Positions 54,203 through 63,065 of a stretch of 64,000 bases of DNA are shown one piece after another (position 1 is the stretch's first letter; each line of letters opens with the position of its first letter). Origin of the DNA: Deltaproteobacteria bacterium HGW-Deltaproteobacteria-13 (GTDB lineage: Bacteria; Desulfobacterota; Syntrophia; Syntrophales; Smithellaceae); assembly GCA_002840555.1 (NCBI GenBank), contig PHBJ01000002.1:186001-250000 (forward strand), given 5' to 3'. A model generated the notes under the pieces. The model had not been told where the DNA came from and did not search any database. It was given only the letters and a program-made list of their open reading frames with translations. The position numbers and the translations under genes are program-made.

Positions 54203-54603
54203 TTATTTACCTCCCCGGGAACAACATGGCAGTTAAAGCAGGTTGGTTTGGCGCCGACATAGTCGTGGCACCGGGTGCAAAACTGTTCCCTGTTGCTGTG
54301 ACACTGAATGCAGGTGCCGGACAGGCTTTTTTCATAGGTGCGGCCGTCTTTTGCGGTATATTGACGATGGCCTTCACGAACGGCTTCATCTCTCCAGGCA
54401 TTAAGCATCTTCATATGATTGGCTCGCATGAATGAAGTATCTTCGACACAGCGTTTTTCTTTCATCTCATGAATGACGGGCGTATCAAGGCTCAGTACCG
54501 GAGGAGGAGTTTTGCTCCCCTTGCCGTACCAGAAGGGAAATGTGACCATAATCAAAAATATCACAAGTCCCAATGCTATCATGCCCCATTTATTTTTTTT
54601 CAT
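54199..54603 (-). CDS. dsrJ: Sulfite reductase-associated triheme cytochrome DsrJ
   Basis: A 134-aa membrane-anchored periplasmic cytochrome c with one N-terminal helix (about 7-26) and three heme-binding motifs: CIQCH (98-102), CTRCH (109-113) and CFNCH (122-126). This short triheme type with a membrane anchor is diagnostic of DsrJ. The exact role is debated; it transfers electrons with DsrO and DsrP. Its stop overlaps the dsrO start by four bases, so translation is coupled. Confidence 0.95.
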   Translation of the reverse strand: MKKNKWGMIALGLVIFLIMVTFPFWYGKGSKTPPPVLSLDTPVIHEMKEKRCVEDTSFMRANHMKMLNAWRDEAVREGHRQYTAKDGRTYEKSLSGTCIQCHSNREQFCTRCHDYVGAKPTCFNCHVVPGEVNK

Positions 54604-54647
54604 CTTCTATACATCCCGTCTTTTTACTATCCACTATTCTCCATCCA

Positions 54648-56249
54648 CTATCCACCAATCGGATCACCGCGCAGGTCTGTCGTCCTTTCTTTCTCTCCCG
54701 TCATCATCAGAGCATTCCCCAGGAGTTCATGCACGCCCATAACCGTTACACCCGGCACCCAGTAGTCCATGAGAGAGGTCAGCGTAGCCCGATCAATGGC
54801 GCAGATGCAGGCCAAACGATTGACGCCGTATTTTTTCACGACCTCCCGAACCGCCATGGCTCTGGGCATGCCGCCGCGCATTCGCATTTCCATGTTTTCA
54901 TCATTGCCCAGCCCCGCCCCTGCGCCGCAGCAGAATGTTTTTTCACGAATGGTGTCCTCGGCCATCTCATAGAAATTGTTGCAGGTATTTTTAATAATAT
55001 AGCGCGGTTCTTCCAGCAGCCCCATGGAGCGGGCGGGATTGCAGGAATCGTGAAAAGTAAGTTTTAAATGATCGTTTCTCCGTGAGGCAAGTTTCAATTT
55101 GCCGTTGCGGATCAGGTCCGCCGTGAATTCAACGATGTGAACCATCTTCGTGGACCGGGCGTTTTCGAAGCGCGTCCCGGTAATCGGCGAAACGGGTTCC
55201 TGCAGAAAATCCGCGGGTCCATTCATGGTATCCATGTACTGATGAATCACCCGCCACATATGGCCGCATTCGCCGCCGAGAATCCATTTTACGCCGAGGC
55301 GTTTCGCTTCCGCGTAGATCTTGGCGTTAAGACGTTTGACCATATCGTGGGACGTGAAGAGACCGAAATTCCCACCTTCGGAAGCGTAGGTGCTGAAGGT
55401 GTAATTTAATCCGATTTCATGGAAAAGCATCATGTATCCCATACAGGTGAATGTTCCCGGATCGGCGAAGTAATCGCCCGACGGCGTAACGAAAAGAATG
55501 TCGGCGCCTTTTTTATTGATGGGAACGTCAACCCGGACACCGGTGCGGTCTTCAATATCGTCGGCCATGAATTCCAGCATATCCTTGATGCCGCCCGGCT
55601 GAATGCCCAGATGATTTCCTGTCCTGAAACAGTTGGCCACAGGCTCCATCACCCAGTTGATATTGCAGCCCACAAGATTAAGAAGTTCACGGCCGATTAT
55701 GGTGATTTCCGCCTGGTCGATGCCATAGGGGCAGAAGACGGAACACCGGCGGCACTCCGTGCACTGGTAGAAATAATAAAACCATTCCTTCAAAACATCG
55801 ACAGTCAGGTCCCGCGCTCCGGCCAGACGGCCGAAACGTTTCCCCGCTGTGGTAAAGTAACGCCGGTAAACCGACCGCAAAAGCTCGGCGCGCAAAACGG
55901 GCATGTTTTTCGGATCGCCGGAACCGATGTAAAAATGACATTTGTCAGCGCACGCTCCGCAGCGGACGCAGATGTCCATGAACAACCGGAAGGAACGATA
56001 TTTTTCCAGTCGTTCTTTCATCCCGTCAAGAATGATTTCCTGCCAGTTCGGGGGCAGCTTCCAGTCTTCGTCGGAGGGCTGCCAGATTCTGGGATTGGGC
56101 ATATCCAGACTTGTCAGGTTTTTCGGAGCGCCGCTGTAGCTCCAGGTTCCCGGCCGGAAATCAACGGGTGTATCCATCCATTCTGTTTTCGGCGATGTAT
56201 ATCTGATACTGATCAGCTCATCAGGTTTGGGAATTTTGATAGACGACAT
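54648..56249 (-). CDS. dsrK: Heterodisulfide reductase-like iron-sulfur protein DsrK
   Basis: Cytoplasmic catalytic subunit of DsrMKJOP, 533 aa, thought to reduce the DsrC trisulfide. Two [4Fe-4S] sites: CVRCGACADKCHFYIGSGDP (the canonical DsrK wording) and CTECRRCSVFCPYGID. The C-terminal HdrD/CCG domain has HDSCNPARSMG and FCCGAGAGLGNDENMEMRMR with RLACICAID for the special noncubane cluster. It starts two bases after dsrM behind a good site. It is clearly the orthologue belonging to dsrJOP, in contrast to the second copy at 57267-58877. Confidence 0.95.
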   Translation of the reverse strand: MSSIKIPKPDELISIRYTSPKTEWMDTPVDFRPGTWSYSGAPKNLTSLDMPNPRIWQPSDEDWKLPPNWQEIILDGMKERLEKYRSFRLFMDICVRCGACADKCHFYIGSGDPKNMPVLRAELLRSVYRRYFTTAGKRFGRLAGARDLTVDVLKEWFYYFYQCTECRRCSVFCPYGIDQAEITIIGRELLNLVGCNINWVMEPVANCFRTGNHLGIQPGGIKDMLEFMADDIEDRTGVRVDVPINKKGADILFVTPSGDYFADPGTFTCMGYMMLFHEIGLNYTFSTYASEGGNFGLFTSHDMVKRLNAKIYAEAKRLGVKWILGGECGHMWRVIHQYMDTMNGPADFLQEPVSPITGTRFENARSTKMVHIVEFTADLIRNGKLKLASRRNDHLKLTFHDSCNPARSMGLLEEPRYIIKNTCNNFYEMAEDTIREKTFCCGAGAGLGNDENMEMRMRGGMPRAMAVREVVKKYGVNRLACICAIDRATLTSLMDYWVPGVTVMGVHELLGNALMMTGEKERTTDLRGDPIGG

Positions 56250-56251
56250 GG

Positions 56252-57241
56252 CTACTCCTTCTCCACCGGCAGGCAGGCCGTCTTCATTTTATCCCGAAAC
56301 TCGTCTTCATATTCTTCGTACGTATGGACTTTCACGGGAGCGTTCCAGGGATTGATGTGGCGCAGCATCCGGCTGTTGTTGGCCAGATTGCGGGTTGGGC
56401 TCATGAAGACGCCGCCCATGTGCATCAGTTTACTGAAAGGAAACCAGGCCATCAGGGTAAAAACAAAACAAAGATGAATATAAAAAACAACGCTGATATT
56501 TTGAGGCACGACCGGTGAAAAAATGATCCAGCTCATGGCCAGAGTTTTAATTTCGTTAAGATCAGCCGGGAAAAAGTGGCGCATCAACAGACCCGTCACC
56601 GCTATGCCGCAGATCAGCAGCAGTGAAAAATAATCGGTAAAGAGAGAAATATAACGCACTTGTGGAATGATTACCCGGCGCAGGAAAAGAAACGTCAGGC
56701 CAGCAAGCAGCGCGACATCACTTAAGTACAGAGCCGGAACGCCGATTTCCAGAAATCCGTCCACGGCGGAAAGCGCATTCACACAGGGGATGATCGGTTC
56801 CGTAAAAAAGCGCAAATGCCTCAGGATGATAATTAAAAGCGACCCGTGAAACAATAAACCGAAAAACCAGAGCCATTTGGCGCTGCCGTAAATAGGCCGC
56901 CCATCGATAATCTTCACCTCTGTATTTCGGAACAGAGACCGGAACAAAAATATCTCCTGGGCCATTCTTCCGAAGACTCCCCAGAAACCGGATGGGTTTT
57001 CCACCGGATTGTTCTTTATCCAAGGCAGTGTTTTCTCCTGACCGCATGTCGTGGGGATGCGGAAAGGCACAGGGGATTTCGCCCATTTCACTATCCGGTA
57101 AATAAAACCGCCCAAAAAGACAACAAAAACAAGGTATGGCGCAACAACCGTCAGGGCATAGCTCGCGGTATGGCTTGCCGCGATTCCCGCAGCCAGAAGG
57201 ACAAGTCCTGAAACGACAATGATGGATATTAATAAATTCAT
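56252..57241 (-). CDS. dsrM: NarI-like heme b subunit DsrM
   Basis: Membrane subunit of DsrMKJOP, 329 aa. It oxidises menaquinol and passes electrons to DsrK. Five to six transmembrane helices are seen with heme-ligand His in LLFHGSLLIIILRHLRF and LMHMGGVFMSP. The DsrM-typical C-terminus SPTRNLANNSRMLRHINPWN ending in HTYEEYEDEFRDKMK is present. It is two bases from dsrK, in normal M-K order. An extra M-like gene (58874-59818) lies further upstream. Confidence 0.93.
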   Translation of the reverse strand: MNLLISIIVVSGLVLLAAGIAASHTASYALTVVAPYLVFVVFLGGFIYRIVKWAKSPVPFRIPTTCGQEKTLPWIKNNPVENPSGFWGVFGRMAQEIFLFRSLFRNTEVKIIDGRPIYGSAKWLWFFGLLFHGSLLIIILRHLRFFTEPIIPCVNALSAVDGFLEIGVPALYLSDVALLAGLTFLFLRRVIIPQVRYISLFTDYFSLLLICGIAVTGLLMRHFFPADLNEIKTLAMSWIIFSPVVPQNISVVFYIHLCFVFTLMAWFPFSKLMHMGGVFMSPTRNLANNSRMLRHINPWNAPVKVHTYEEYEDEFRDKMKTACLPVEKE

Positions 57242-57266
57242 AACAATAATCTTATCTGCTTGTTAT

Positions 57267-58877
57267 TCATTCCCATGACGGCTTCTCGCCGAAGCTTATA
57301 ATCGGTTTTTTCATCCCCTCGAACGCATTGACAATGAGTTCAACCAATCCGCCGTAATAAAGATGACTTCGTTCTTCTGCGTGATAGTAGTTTATAATAT
57401 CCCGGATGGCGCCTTTGCAGTTTGAGCAGGGAGCGCAGACATACTTGGGAACTGCTTGAGGTTCATCCTCAAAGGCATTCAGGATTTGGAGGAACTTCTT
57501 GCGCGAACTGACCAGATTTCGCCATTCGGCAAAGTTATATCCGGACATGATGGCAAAACCTGACCCGCCGCCGCAGCAATAGTTCTCAACACCGTGCGGC
57601 GTCATTTCCCGGAAACGCGGCGCAATTTTTCTTAAGATTCTTCTTTGCGGCTCCACAATACCCATCGCCCGGACTACATTGCAGGGGTCATGGAGCGTTA
57701 CCGGAAAATTGTTTTTGAGTGGATCGAATTTCAACTTTCCGTTCATCACTATGTTTTCCAATGTAACCATCGCCGATTCACGGGGAATATTGAGATCATC
57801 TGTCAGCAGTCGGTCGGCAATGACGGTCAGCGCTTTATGCGCGTGTCCGCACTCACCAATGACGATCTTTTTGACTTTAAGCCTTCGGGCGATATCGGCA
57901 TGTTTAACGGCAACGCGCGCGAATTGAACGTCGTCATACCACAGGCCGTAATTGACGGCGTCATAACCGGCAGCTTCGGACGACATTGTCCAGGAAATTC
58001 CCGCAGCCTGGAAAATGATCGCAAAAGCCCCGACATTTTCCGGCCATGCGAGCATCTCCCCGGCATTATGGATCAGCAGGATATCCGCACCTTCCACATC
58101 CCAGGGGATATCGACTTTATATCCCGTAATCTCTTCCATCTCTTCCTGGATGAATTCGGCGCTGTCTTTGGCAGCCATAGGATTCATCCCTGTCGAAGAG
58201 CCGACTTTCAGATGCTGGACCGAGCCCTTGTCGTGGATCTCCTTGGGGGCAATACCCATTTCCTGCGAGAAAAGCTTGCGGATTTCGTGATTGATGAGTC
58301 CGTTGTCTACGCCAATGGGGCAAACCATGGCGCAGCGCCGGCACAGCGTGCAGCGATAGGACAATTCAGCAAGGCGTGCGATGGTCTTCCAGTTCAGGTC
58401 GATATCGCCTGTCAGTTTGGCAGTAATTTTTCCGCCGGGTTTTAAATATTTCCTGTAAACCCTACGTAATACCTCCGACCGGAAGATGGGCCGGTAGATC
58501 TCCTTGCGGCCGCTCATTTCAAAAACAGGACAGGCATCGGAACAGGTATGACATTTGGCGCAATGCTCCATGGAAAGAAGCAGAGGCTGCAAAAAGGTCC
58601 AATTATTTTCCTTCTCAAATAGTTTTTTCAGGCCGGAAAGAAATTGCCGTACAAGAGCTTCTTCTTCCTCCTGATTTGCGGGCTTGGGAATGCCGATAGC
58701 CACGGTGTCGTCCAAAGAGGCTTCAATGTTACCGATCTTTTCCGGTTTAAGAGGTGTTAAAACGGTTTGGTTGAAATCTTCGTAAGGATAAGGCAGAGGC
58801 GTAAGCTCCCCCGGCGCAACATGACACAAACGGTCGGACTTGTCGGCTATATCAGATGGCTTTAATAAGGTTTTCAT
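57267..58877 (-). CDS. Second HdrD-like iron-sulfur protein (DsrK paralogue)
   Basis: A 536-aa cytoplasmic protein of the HdrD/DsrK/TmcB type. It has two [4Fe-4S] sites (CAKCHTCSDACPVF and CTLCRRCAMVCPIGVD) and CCG domains with HDPCNVVRAMG, YCCGGGSGFAIMSG and a distinctive CAPCSNCKGAIRDII. These differ from the DsrK next to dsrJOP, so it is a separate paralogue, perhaps closer to TmcB or HmeD types. The ATG at 58877 behind AGGGAG overlaps the preceding M-like gene by four bases (ATGA), making the two a coupled pair. Its disulfide or electron partner could be DsrC, encoded just upstream. Confidence 0.85.
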   Translation of the reverse strand: MKTLLKPSDIADKSDRLCHVAPGELTPLPYPYEDFNQTVLTPLKPEKIGNIEASLDDTVAIGIPKPANQEEEEALVRQFLSGLKKLFEKENNWTFLQPLLLSMEHCAKCHTCSDACPVFEMSGRKEIYRPIFRSEVLRRVYRKYLKPGGKITAKLTGDIDLNWKTIARLAELSYRCTLCRRCAMVCPIGVDNGLINHEIRKLFSQEMGIAPKEIHDKGSVQHLKVGSSTGMNPMAAKDSAEFIQEEMEEITGYKVDIPWDVEGADILLIHNAGEMLAWPENVGAFAIIFQAAGISWTMSSEAAGYDAVNYGLWYDDVQFARVAVKHADIARRLKVKKIVIGECGHAHKALTVIADRLLTDDLNIPRESAMVTLENIVMNGKLKFDPLKNNFPVTLHDPCNVVRAMGIVEPQRRILRKIAPRFREMTPHGVENYCCGGGSGFAIMSGYNFAEWRNLVSSRKKFLQILNAFEDEPQAVPKYVCAPCSNCKGAIRDIINYYHAEERSHLYYGGLVELIVNAFEGMKKPIISFGEKPSWE

Positions 58878-59818
58878 TTCATCTCCCTGGGAGCCGAAGA
58901 CGCTATGTCGCGCCATGATTTTTGTCCGTCCGCGCCGATATGTTTTGCCTTCCAAGTGGGTTTAAATTTCAAATTCATTATAACGGCAGATTCAATACTG
59001 CTGCCGCGCTTGTTGGGAATATCATCCCACTTGACGCTGTGATAGAGAAAATACTTCATAAACATATGAGACATATGGGTGAGTGGAATATAGGCAATTA
59101 AAAGAGAGGCCAGTACGATGGTGAATGCTCCGGGAATGGTTTGCCCCGGCGCATAAACAGGATCAAATGCGCCCGCGGTCAGAAGACCGAGAACATAATG
59201 TCTGGCACCGTTCAGAGAAGGATCACCGGAGAGCACGGTCAGGAGGGCGAAGACGAAGAACAGGAGGATGAAAAGGAGATTGAAATAATCGGCAAAGGTG
59301 GAATAGTTTCTCAGCTCCCGATCAGCCAACCGTTTGTATAACATAAACAGACCGCCTGCTATTCCTGCGGTTAGTCCTAGCCAGCCTGCGGCAGGTATAA
59401 GACCGTTCATTATCATTCTGATAATGCCGTCTGCGGCAAATGCCGTTCCCGCCCACAGGATGAAGAAGGCATGGCACAGTAAAAGAACCACAGTCGCCAT
59501 CATGAGATACAATCCCAGATGAAAAGGAAAGGATGCCATCCATAGACGTTTGTTTTCCTTCCAGAGGCCTCTGATAAGCAGTATTTCCGGCACCATATAT
59601 TTGAACTCGTTTAAACGCGAAGGTTCATAAGGGCTTCTCCACCAGTCCGATTTCTCCATGTAGGAACCGCCGTAAACATTTCTTTCTGCCATTTCATGCA
59701 TTACGGGGTAGATTTCCCAGCGGACATGCAACGGAAGGGTTAAATGCCTGTAAATCAGACGACCAATGGTCGCTGCAAACACGGCGATGCAAAAATAAGT
59801 TAAAATATAATATCCCAT
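58874..59818 (-). CDS. Second NarI-like heme b membrane protein (DsrM paralogue)
   Basis: A 314-aa membrane protein of the NarI/DsrM/TmcC type with about five helices and likely heme-b ligands in ASFPFHLGLYLMMATVVLLL and IPLTHMSHMFMKYF. A large hydrophilic N-terminal part (HEMAERNVYGGSYMEKSDWW) and the shared block NKRLWMASFPFH mark this subgroup. It pairs with the second DsrK-like gene and lies between dsrC and the canonical dsrMKJOP. The expected role is quinol oxidation feeding the HdrD-like subunit. Confidence 0.82.
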   Translation of the reverse strand: MGYYILTYFCIAVFAATIGRLIYRHLTLPLHVRWEIYPVMHEMAERNVYGGSYMEKSDWWRSPYEPSRLNEFKYMVPEILLIRGLWKENKRLWMASFPFHLGLYLMMATVVLLLCHAFFILWAGTAFAADGIIRMIMNGLIPAAGWLGLTAGIAGGLFMLYKRLADRELRNYSTFADYFNLLFILLFFVFALLTVLSGDPSLNGARHYVLGLLTAGAFDPVYAPGQTIPGAFTIVLASLLIAYIPLTHMSHMFMKYFLYHSVKWDDIPNKRGSSIESAVIMNLKFKPTWKAKHIGADGQKSWRDIASSAPREMK

Positions 59819-59931
59819 ATGATGTTTCCTTCAGTCACCGGATTGCGGGGGAACGATATAGCTATCTTTTTCAAATTTTTTCGTTCAATATACCCTGCTT
59901 TCTTCATGCGAAAGAGACGCGGCTTGCACGC

Positions 59932-60252
59932 TCAGACGCAACCGGTCGGTTTCGAAAGACCCGCCAGTTTACAGCCGCCCTTGGCTGGCCCCGTGGGAAA
60001 AAGCTCATAGAGTTTCTTCATGTCGACACCGTTGTCCTTGCATACTTTGCGGACCATCGGAGCAATACCGAACTGCTTAAAATAATCCCGCAGATAATTA
60101 ATGATCTTCCAGTGCTCCTCCGTCAGAGGTCCTTCGATATCTTCAGTTTTAGCGTAGGCCTGGGCAAATTCTTCATTCCATTTGTCGAGTTCCTGAAGGA
60201 ACCCGTCTTCATCCACTTCATAAATTTTGCCTGCTAATTCTATTTGCGGCAT
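59932..60252 (-). CDS. dsrC: Sulfur-carrier protein DsrC
   Basis: A 106-aa sulfur carrier that takes sulfur from DsrAB as a trisulfide between its two conserved cysteines, reduced later by DsrMKJOP. The C-terminal arm ends GGCKLAGLSKPTGCV, giving Cys94 and the penultimate Cys105 separated by ten residues, so it is a true DsrC and not a TusE-type partial form. A strong GAGGAGG site precedes the start. It lies 37 bases after dsrN. Confidence 0.97.
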   Translation of the reverse strand: MPQIELAGKIYEVDEDGFLQELDKWNEEFAQAYAKTEDIEGPLTEEHWKIINYLRDYFKQFGIAPMVRKVCKDNGVDMKKLYELFPTGPAKGGCKLAGLSKPTGCV

Positions 60253-60289
60253 ATTAAAATCCTCCTCATTCTATCGATATCTTTTTTTA

Positions 60290-61750
60290 TCATAAACCCA
60301 CCCTTTCATTTTGCGCGAGACCCGACCTGTCCCTGATAAAATACTGGGTTTGATTTAATTTTGTTTGACGGTAATATCCGGCCCTGTCAATCAGAGCGCC
60401 GGCCCACTGTGGTGTTCCCAGTGCGTGCAGATGCGTAAAACCCGCCATAATATTTTTTCTGCACAGTCCGTCTCTTTGTCCGTCTATCCCGATTCCCCGT
60501 TCAACGCTGCAAGCCGTATAACTTTCACCCTCTTTTTGAGAAATGATTCTGCAGTAATGAAACTCATGACCGGTGATCTTCGTGCCTATGGGAAAGAAGG
60601 GGTTTTCTCTGTCTACGGCCAGGGTCGTATATCCGTGCCCCTGAGGCCGCTTCTCCATGGAAAATTTCACGGGCAGTGCGCCGGCCATCGGATAATGTTT
60701 GTCGCCGATGGTCAGGGATTCTCCCAGATAGATGAAACCTCCGCATTCGGCGTAAATCGGCAGACCCGCTTCAGCCGCATCCTTGAGCGAAAGGCGGAAG
60801 GTTTTATTTGCAGCAAGTTGACCTGCCTGAGTTTCAGGAAATCCTCCGCCGATGTACAAGGCATCGACAGGCGGTAAAACTTTTTCATCAAGAGCGCTGA
60901 TCATGACGACTTTCGCGCCCCGGTCAGTCAAAGCCTCAATATTTTCCTGATAATAAAACTGAAACGCAGAATCTTTAATCACGCCGATGGTTACGGGTTC
61001 TTCATCCGACCTCACTAACCGGACAGGTTTGGTAAAAGCATCTGTCTTCCAGGGTGATGCGCTTCGGGCAACGCGAAGCAGACCGGGAATATCCAGATAG
61101 TCAGAGGCAATGGCCCCTGCCCTTTCCAGGGCCTGACGCAGGCGGCTGTGTTCCTCGGGAGGGATCAATCCCAGGTGTCTCTGCACAAAGGGCAGATCCT
61201 GCAGGCGCGGCACTGTGCCGAACACGGGTAAACCCGTGTACTCTTCAATGGACTGGCGGATAACGGAAGCGTGACGACTTCCGTTCACCCGGCTTAAGAT
61301 GACGCCCCGGATATCTACTTCAGGGTCAAGGTTTTTGCAGCCCAGTACCATTGCCGCCGCCGTCCGTGTAACCTTATCGCAATCCACAATCAGAATAACC
61401 GGCGCGTGCAGAAGTTTGGCGAGCTCTGCAGTGCTGAATTCCCCTGCGGCGTTTACACCGTCAAAAAGTCCTCTGTTGCCTTCGATGATGGAAATGTCGC
61501 CTTTGGCGGCATGTCGTGAAAAGGAACGGACAACCTGATCCGCACCCATGAGATAGGTGTCCAGATTATAACAGGGACCGGATGCCGCCTGTGACAACCA
61601 GGCGGCATCAATATAATCCGGTCCCTTTTTAAAGGAGGCTACAGCGAGACCCTGCCTGCGCAGGGCCACGATCATAGCCACGGAGAGGGTTGTTTTTCCC
61701 GCGCCGCCCCGAAGTGCGGCTATCATTAAACGCGGACATTGTTGGTTCAT
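60290..61750 (-). CDS. dsrN: Siroheme amidase DsrN (CbiA/CobB family)
   Basis: Glutamine- and ATP-dependent amidase that converts siroheme to the amidated form used by dissimilatory sulfite reductase. A 486-aa protein of the cobyrinate a,c-diamide synthase family: P-loop LRGGAGKTTLSVA, the middle region IIEGNRGLFDG, and a class I glutamine amidotransferase domain with the nucleophile in YAECGGFIYLG and His in GFTHLHALGTPQW. Cobalamin CbiA is a close relative, but the place between dsrD and dsrC favours DsrN. It is 13 bases from dsrD. Confidence 0.88.
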   Translation of the reverse strand: MNQQCPRLMIAALRGGAGKTTLSVAMIVALRRQGLAVASFKKGPDYIDAAWLSQAASGPCYNLDTYLMGADQVVRSFSRHAAKGDISIIEGNRGLFDGVNAAGEFSTAELAKLLHAPVILIVDCDKVTRTAAAMVLGCKNLDPEVDIRGVILSRVNGSRHASVIRQSIEEYTGLPVFGTVPRLQDLPFVQRHLGLIPPEEHSRLRQALERAGAIASDYLDIPGLLRVARSASPWKTDAFTKPVRLVRSDEEPVTIGVIKDSAFQFYYQENIEALTDRGAKVVMISALDEKVLPPVDALYIGGGFPETQAGQLAANKTFRLSLKDAAEAGLPIYAECGGFIYLGESLTIGDKHYPMAGALPVKFSMEKRPQGHGYTTLAVDRENPFFPIGTKITGHEFHYCRIISQKEGESYTACSVERGIGIDGQRDGLCRKNIMAGFTHLHALGTPQWAGALIDRAGYYRQTKLNQTQYFIRDRSGLAQNERVGL

Positions 61751-61763
61751 GTTCCTTTACCTA

Positions 61764-62000
61764 TTAAGAGCAGGTCTCTTCCTTGGGAAAGAATTCGGCC
61801 AGCATAATGTATGTTGTGCTGCCGCTCGACCAGTACACCAGCACTCCTTCATCGAGAAGTACTTTTACGGCATCCTGAACAGCATGCCGGTCGTCATCGG
61901 GCAGCCACTTGGTGACGTCACGAATATAGAATTTTTTCTTGTCACCCCTGGATTTTTCATGAAAAAGATCAACGATCCGTTTTTTCAGGTCCTCACTCAT
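61764..62000 (-). CDS. dsrD: Sulfite reductase-associated protein DsrD
   Basis: A small winged-helix protein of 78 aa that stimulates DsrAB and is a marker of the reductive form of the pathway. Typical sequence: RIVDLFHEKSRGDKKKFYIR, then DVTKWLPDDDRHAVQDAVKV and VLVYWSSGSTTYIML. The ATG at 62000 sits behind GGGGGTGA, which contains the dsrB stop, so translation is coupled to dsrB. Oxidative (reverse) Dsr loci usually lack it, so here sulfite is reduced. Confidence 0.95.
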   Translation of the reverse strand: MSEDLKKRIVDLFHEKSRGDKKKFYIRDVTKWLPDDDRHAVQDAVKVLLDEGVLVYWSSGSTTYIMLAEFFPKEETCS

Positions 62001-62002
62001 GC

Positions 62003-63064
62003 TCACCCCCATTTGAACTGCGTCGATGTCCGGAAAGTTTCGGTTGCCATATCGTAGTCGTCGATATGCTTATCCGTAAACGGAATGCCGGTCAGGGTAA
62101 AAAACCTCTCCCAGCCTACACGCTCAATCCATTCGCCTACCCGTTCATGCTTTCTGGCGTGGCTCGCGTAGACCTCGATGATGTTCTTCACGGCCTCCAC
62201 AACTTCCGGCCAGCGCGGCGGATTGTTAGGCAGGAAAGGAATTGCCAGTTTGGAGAACTTGGGCGCACTCCTGGCATTGGAGACCTTCCCGCCGACCCAG
62301 ATGGAGATGCCGTCATTGTCAGGGTCCGCGATGGGCATGGCGGGACAGACGGTGTAACAGTTACCGCAGTACATGCACTTTTCGTCGTTGACCGTGACGG
62401 TCTTGGCTTTCATGTCACCCCGAATAGCGCCTGTGGGGCAGGAAGCTACCGTGGATGGAATTTCGCAGACATTCGGAACGCGGGTGTTGTCTGTCTTCGG
62501 AACGGTCCGGTGAATTCCCAAAATCGCGATGTCGGAACAGTGCACGGCGCCGCACATATTCAGGCAGCAGGCCAGAGCGATCCGCACGTGGTTCGGCAAT
62601 TTCATCGTGACAAAATAATCATAGATTTCATCCATCAGGGCTTTGACCGGTCCGGAAGCATCTGTTGCCGGCGTGTGGCAATGAACCCATCCCTGCGTGT
62701 GAACGATATTGGAAATGGCATGTCCCGTGCCGCCGACAGGATAATTTAGGCTGGTTAATTCCGCGATCAGGGGGTCGACTTTGTTTTTGTCGTCGAGAAG
62801 AAACTCGATGTTATGACGGCTTGTAAAACGCAGATAGCCGTCGCAGTATTTTTCTGCCAAGTCGCAGATTTCCCGGATATGATCCGTTGAAATCAGCCGC
62901 GGGGAGCCTGCGCGCACCGTGTAGAGCGCCTCTCCCGATTCCGCGATGTGCATCAGAACACCGGGTTTAAGAATTTCATGATACAGCCATTTCCCGTAAT
63001 TTCTGGAAATAACGGGAGGCAGCATGGTTTTATAATCAGGGGGGCCAATATCTGTTTTTGCCAT
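62003..63064 (-). CDS. dsrB: Dissimilatory sulfite reductase beta subunit
   Basis: With DsrA forms the alpha2beta2 siroheme enzyme that reduces sulfite by electrons passed to DsrC. A 353-aa protein with the siroheme/[4Fe-4S] motif [16 protein letters not shown] and the distal [11 protein letters not shown], and an inserted ferredoxin domain [12 protein letters not shown]. The C-terminal [17 protein letters not shown] is typical. It starts one base after the dsrA stop. Full length. Confidence 0.97.
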   Translation of the reverse strand: MAKTDIGPPDYKTMLPPVISRNYGKWLYHEILKPGVLMHIAESGEALYTVRAGSPRLISTDHIREICDLAEKYCDGYLRFTSRHNIEFLLDDKNKVDPLIAELTSLNYPVGGTGHAISNIVHTQGWVHCHTPATDASGPVKALMDEIYDYFVTMKLPNHVRIALACCLNMCGAVHCSDIAILGIHRTVPKTDNTRVPNVCEIPSTVASCPTGAIRGDMKAKTVTVNDEKCMYCGNCYTVCPAMPIADPDNDGISIWVGGKVSNARSAPKFSKLAIPFLPNNPPRWPEVVEAVKNIIEVYASHARKHERVGEWIERVGWERFFTLTGIPFTDKHIDDYDMATETFRTSTQFKWG

Positions 63065-63065
63065 C

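Noticed and set aside
55419-56477. 352-codon plus-strand frame over dsrK and dsrM
   Set aside because: Antisense to two canonical genes; no domain.
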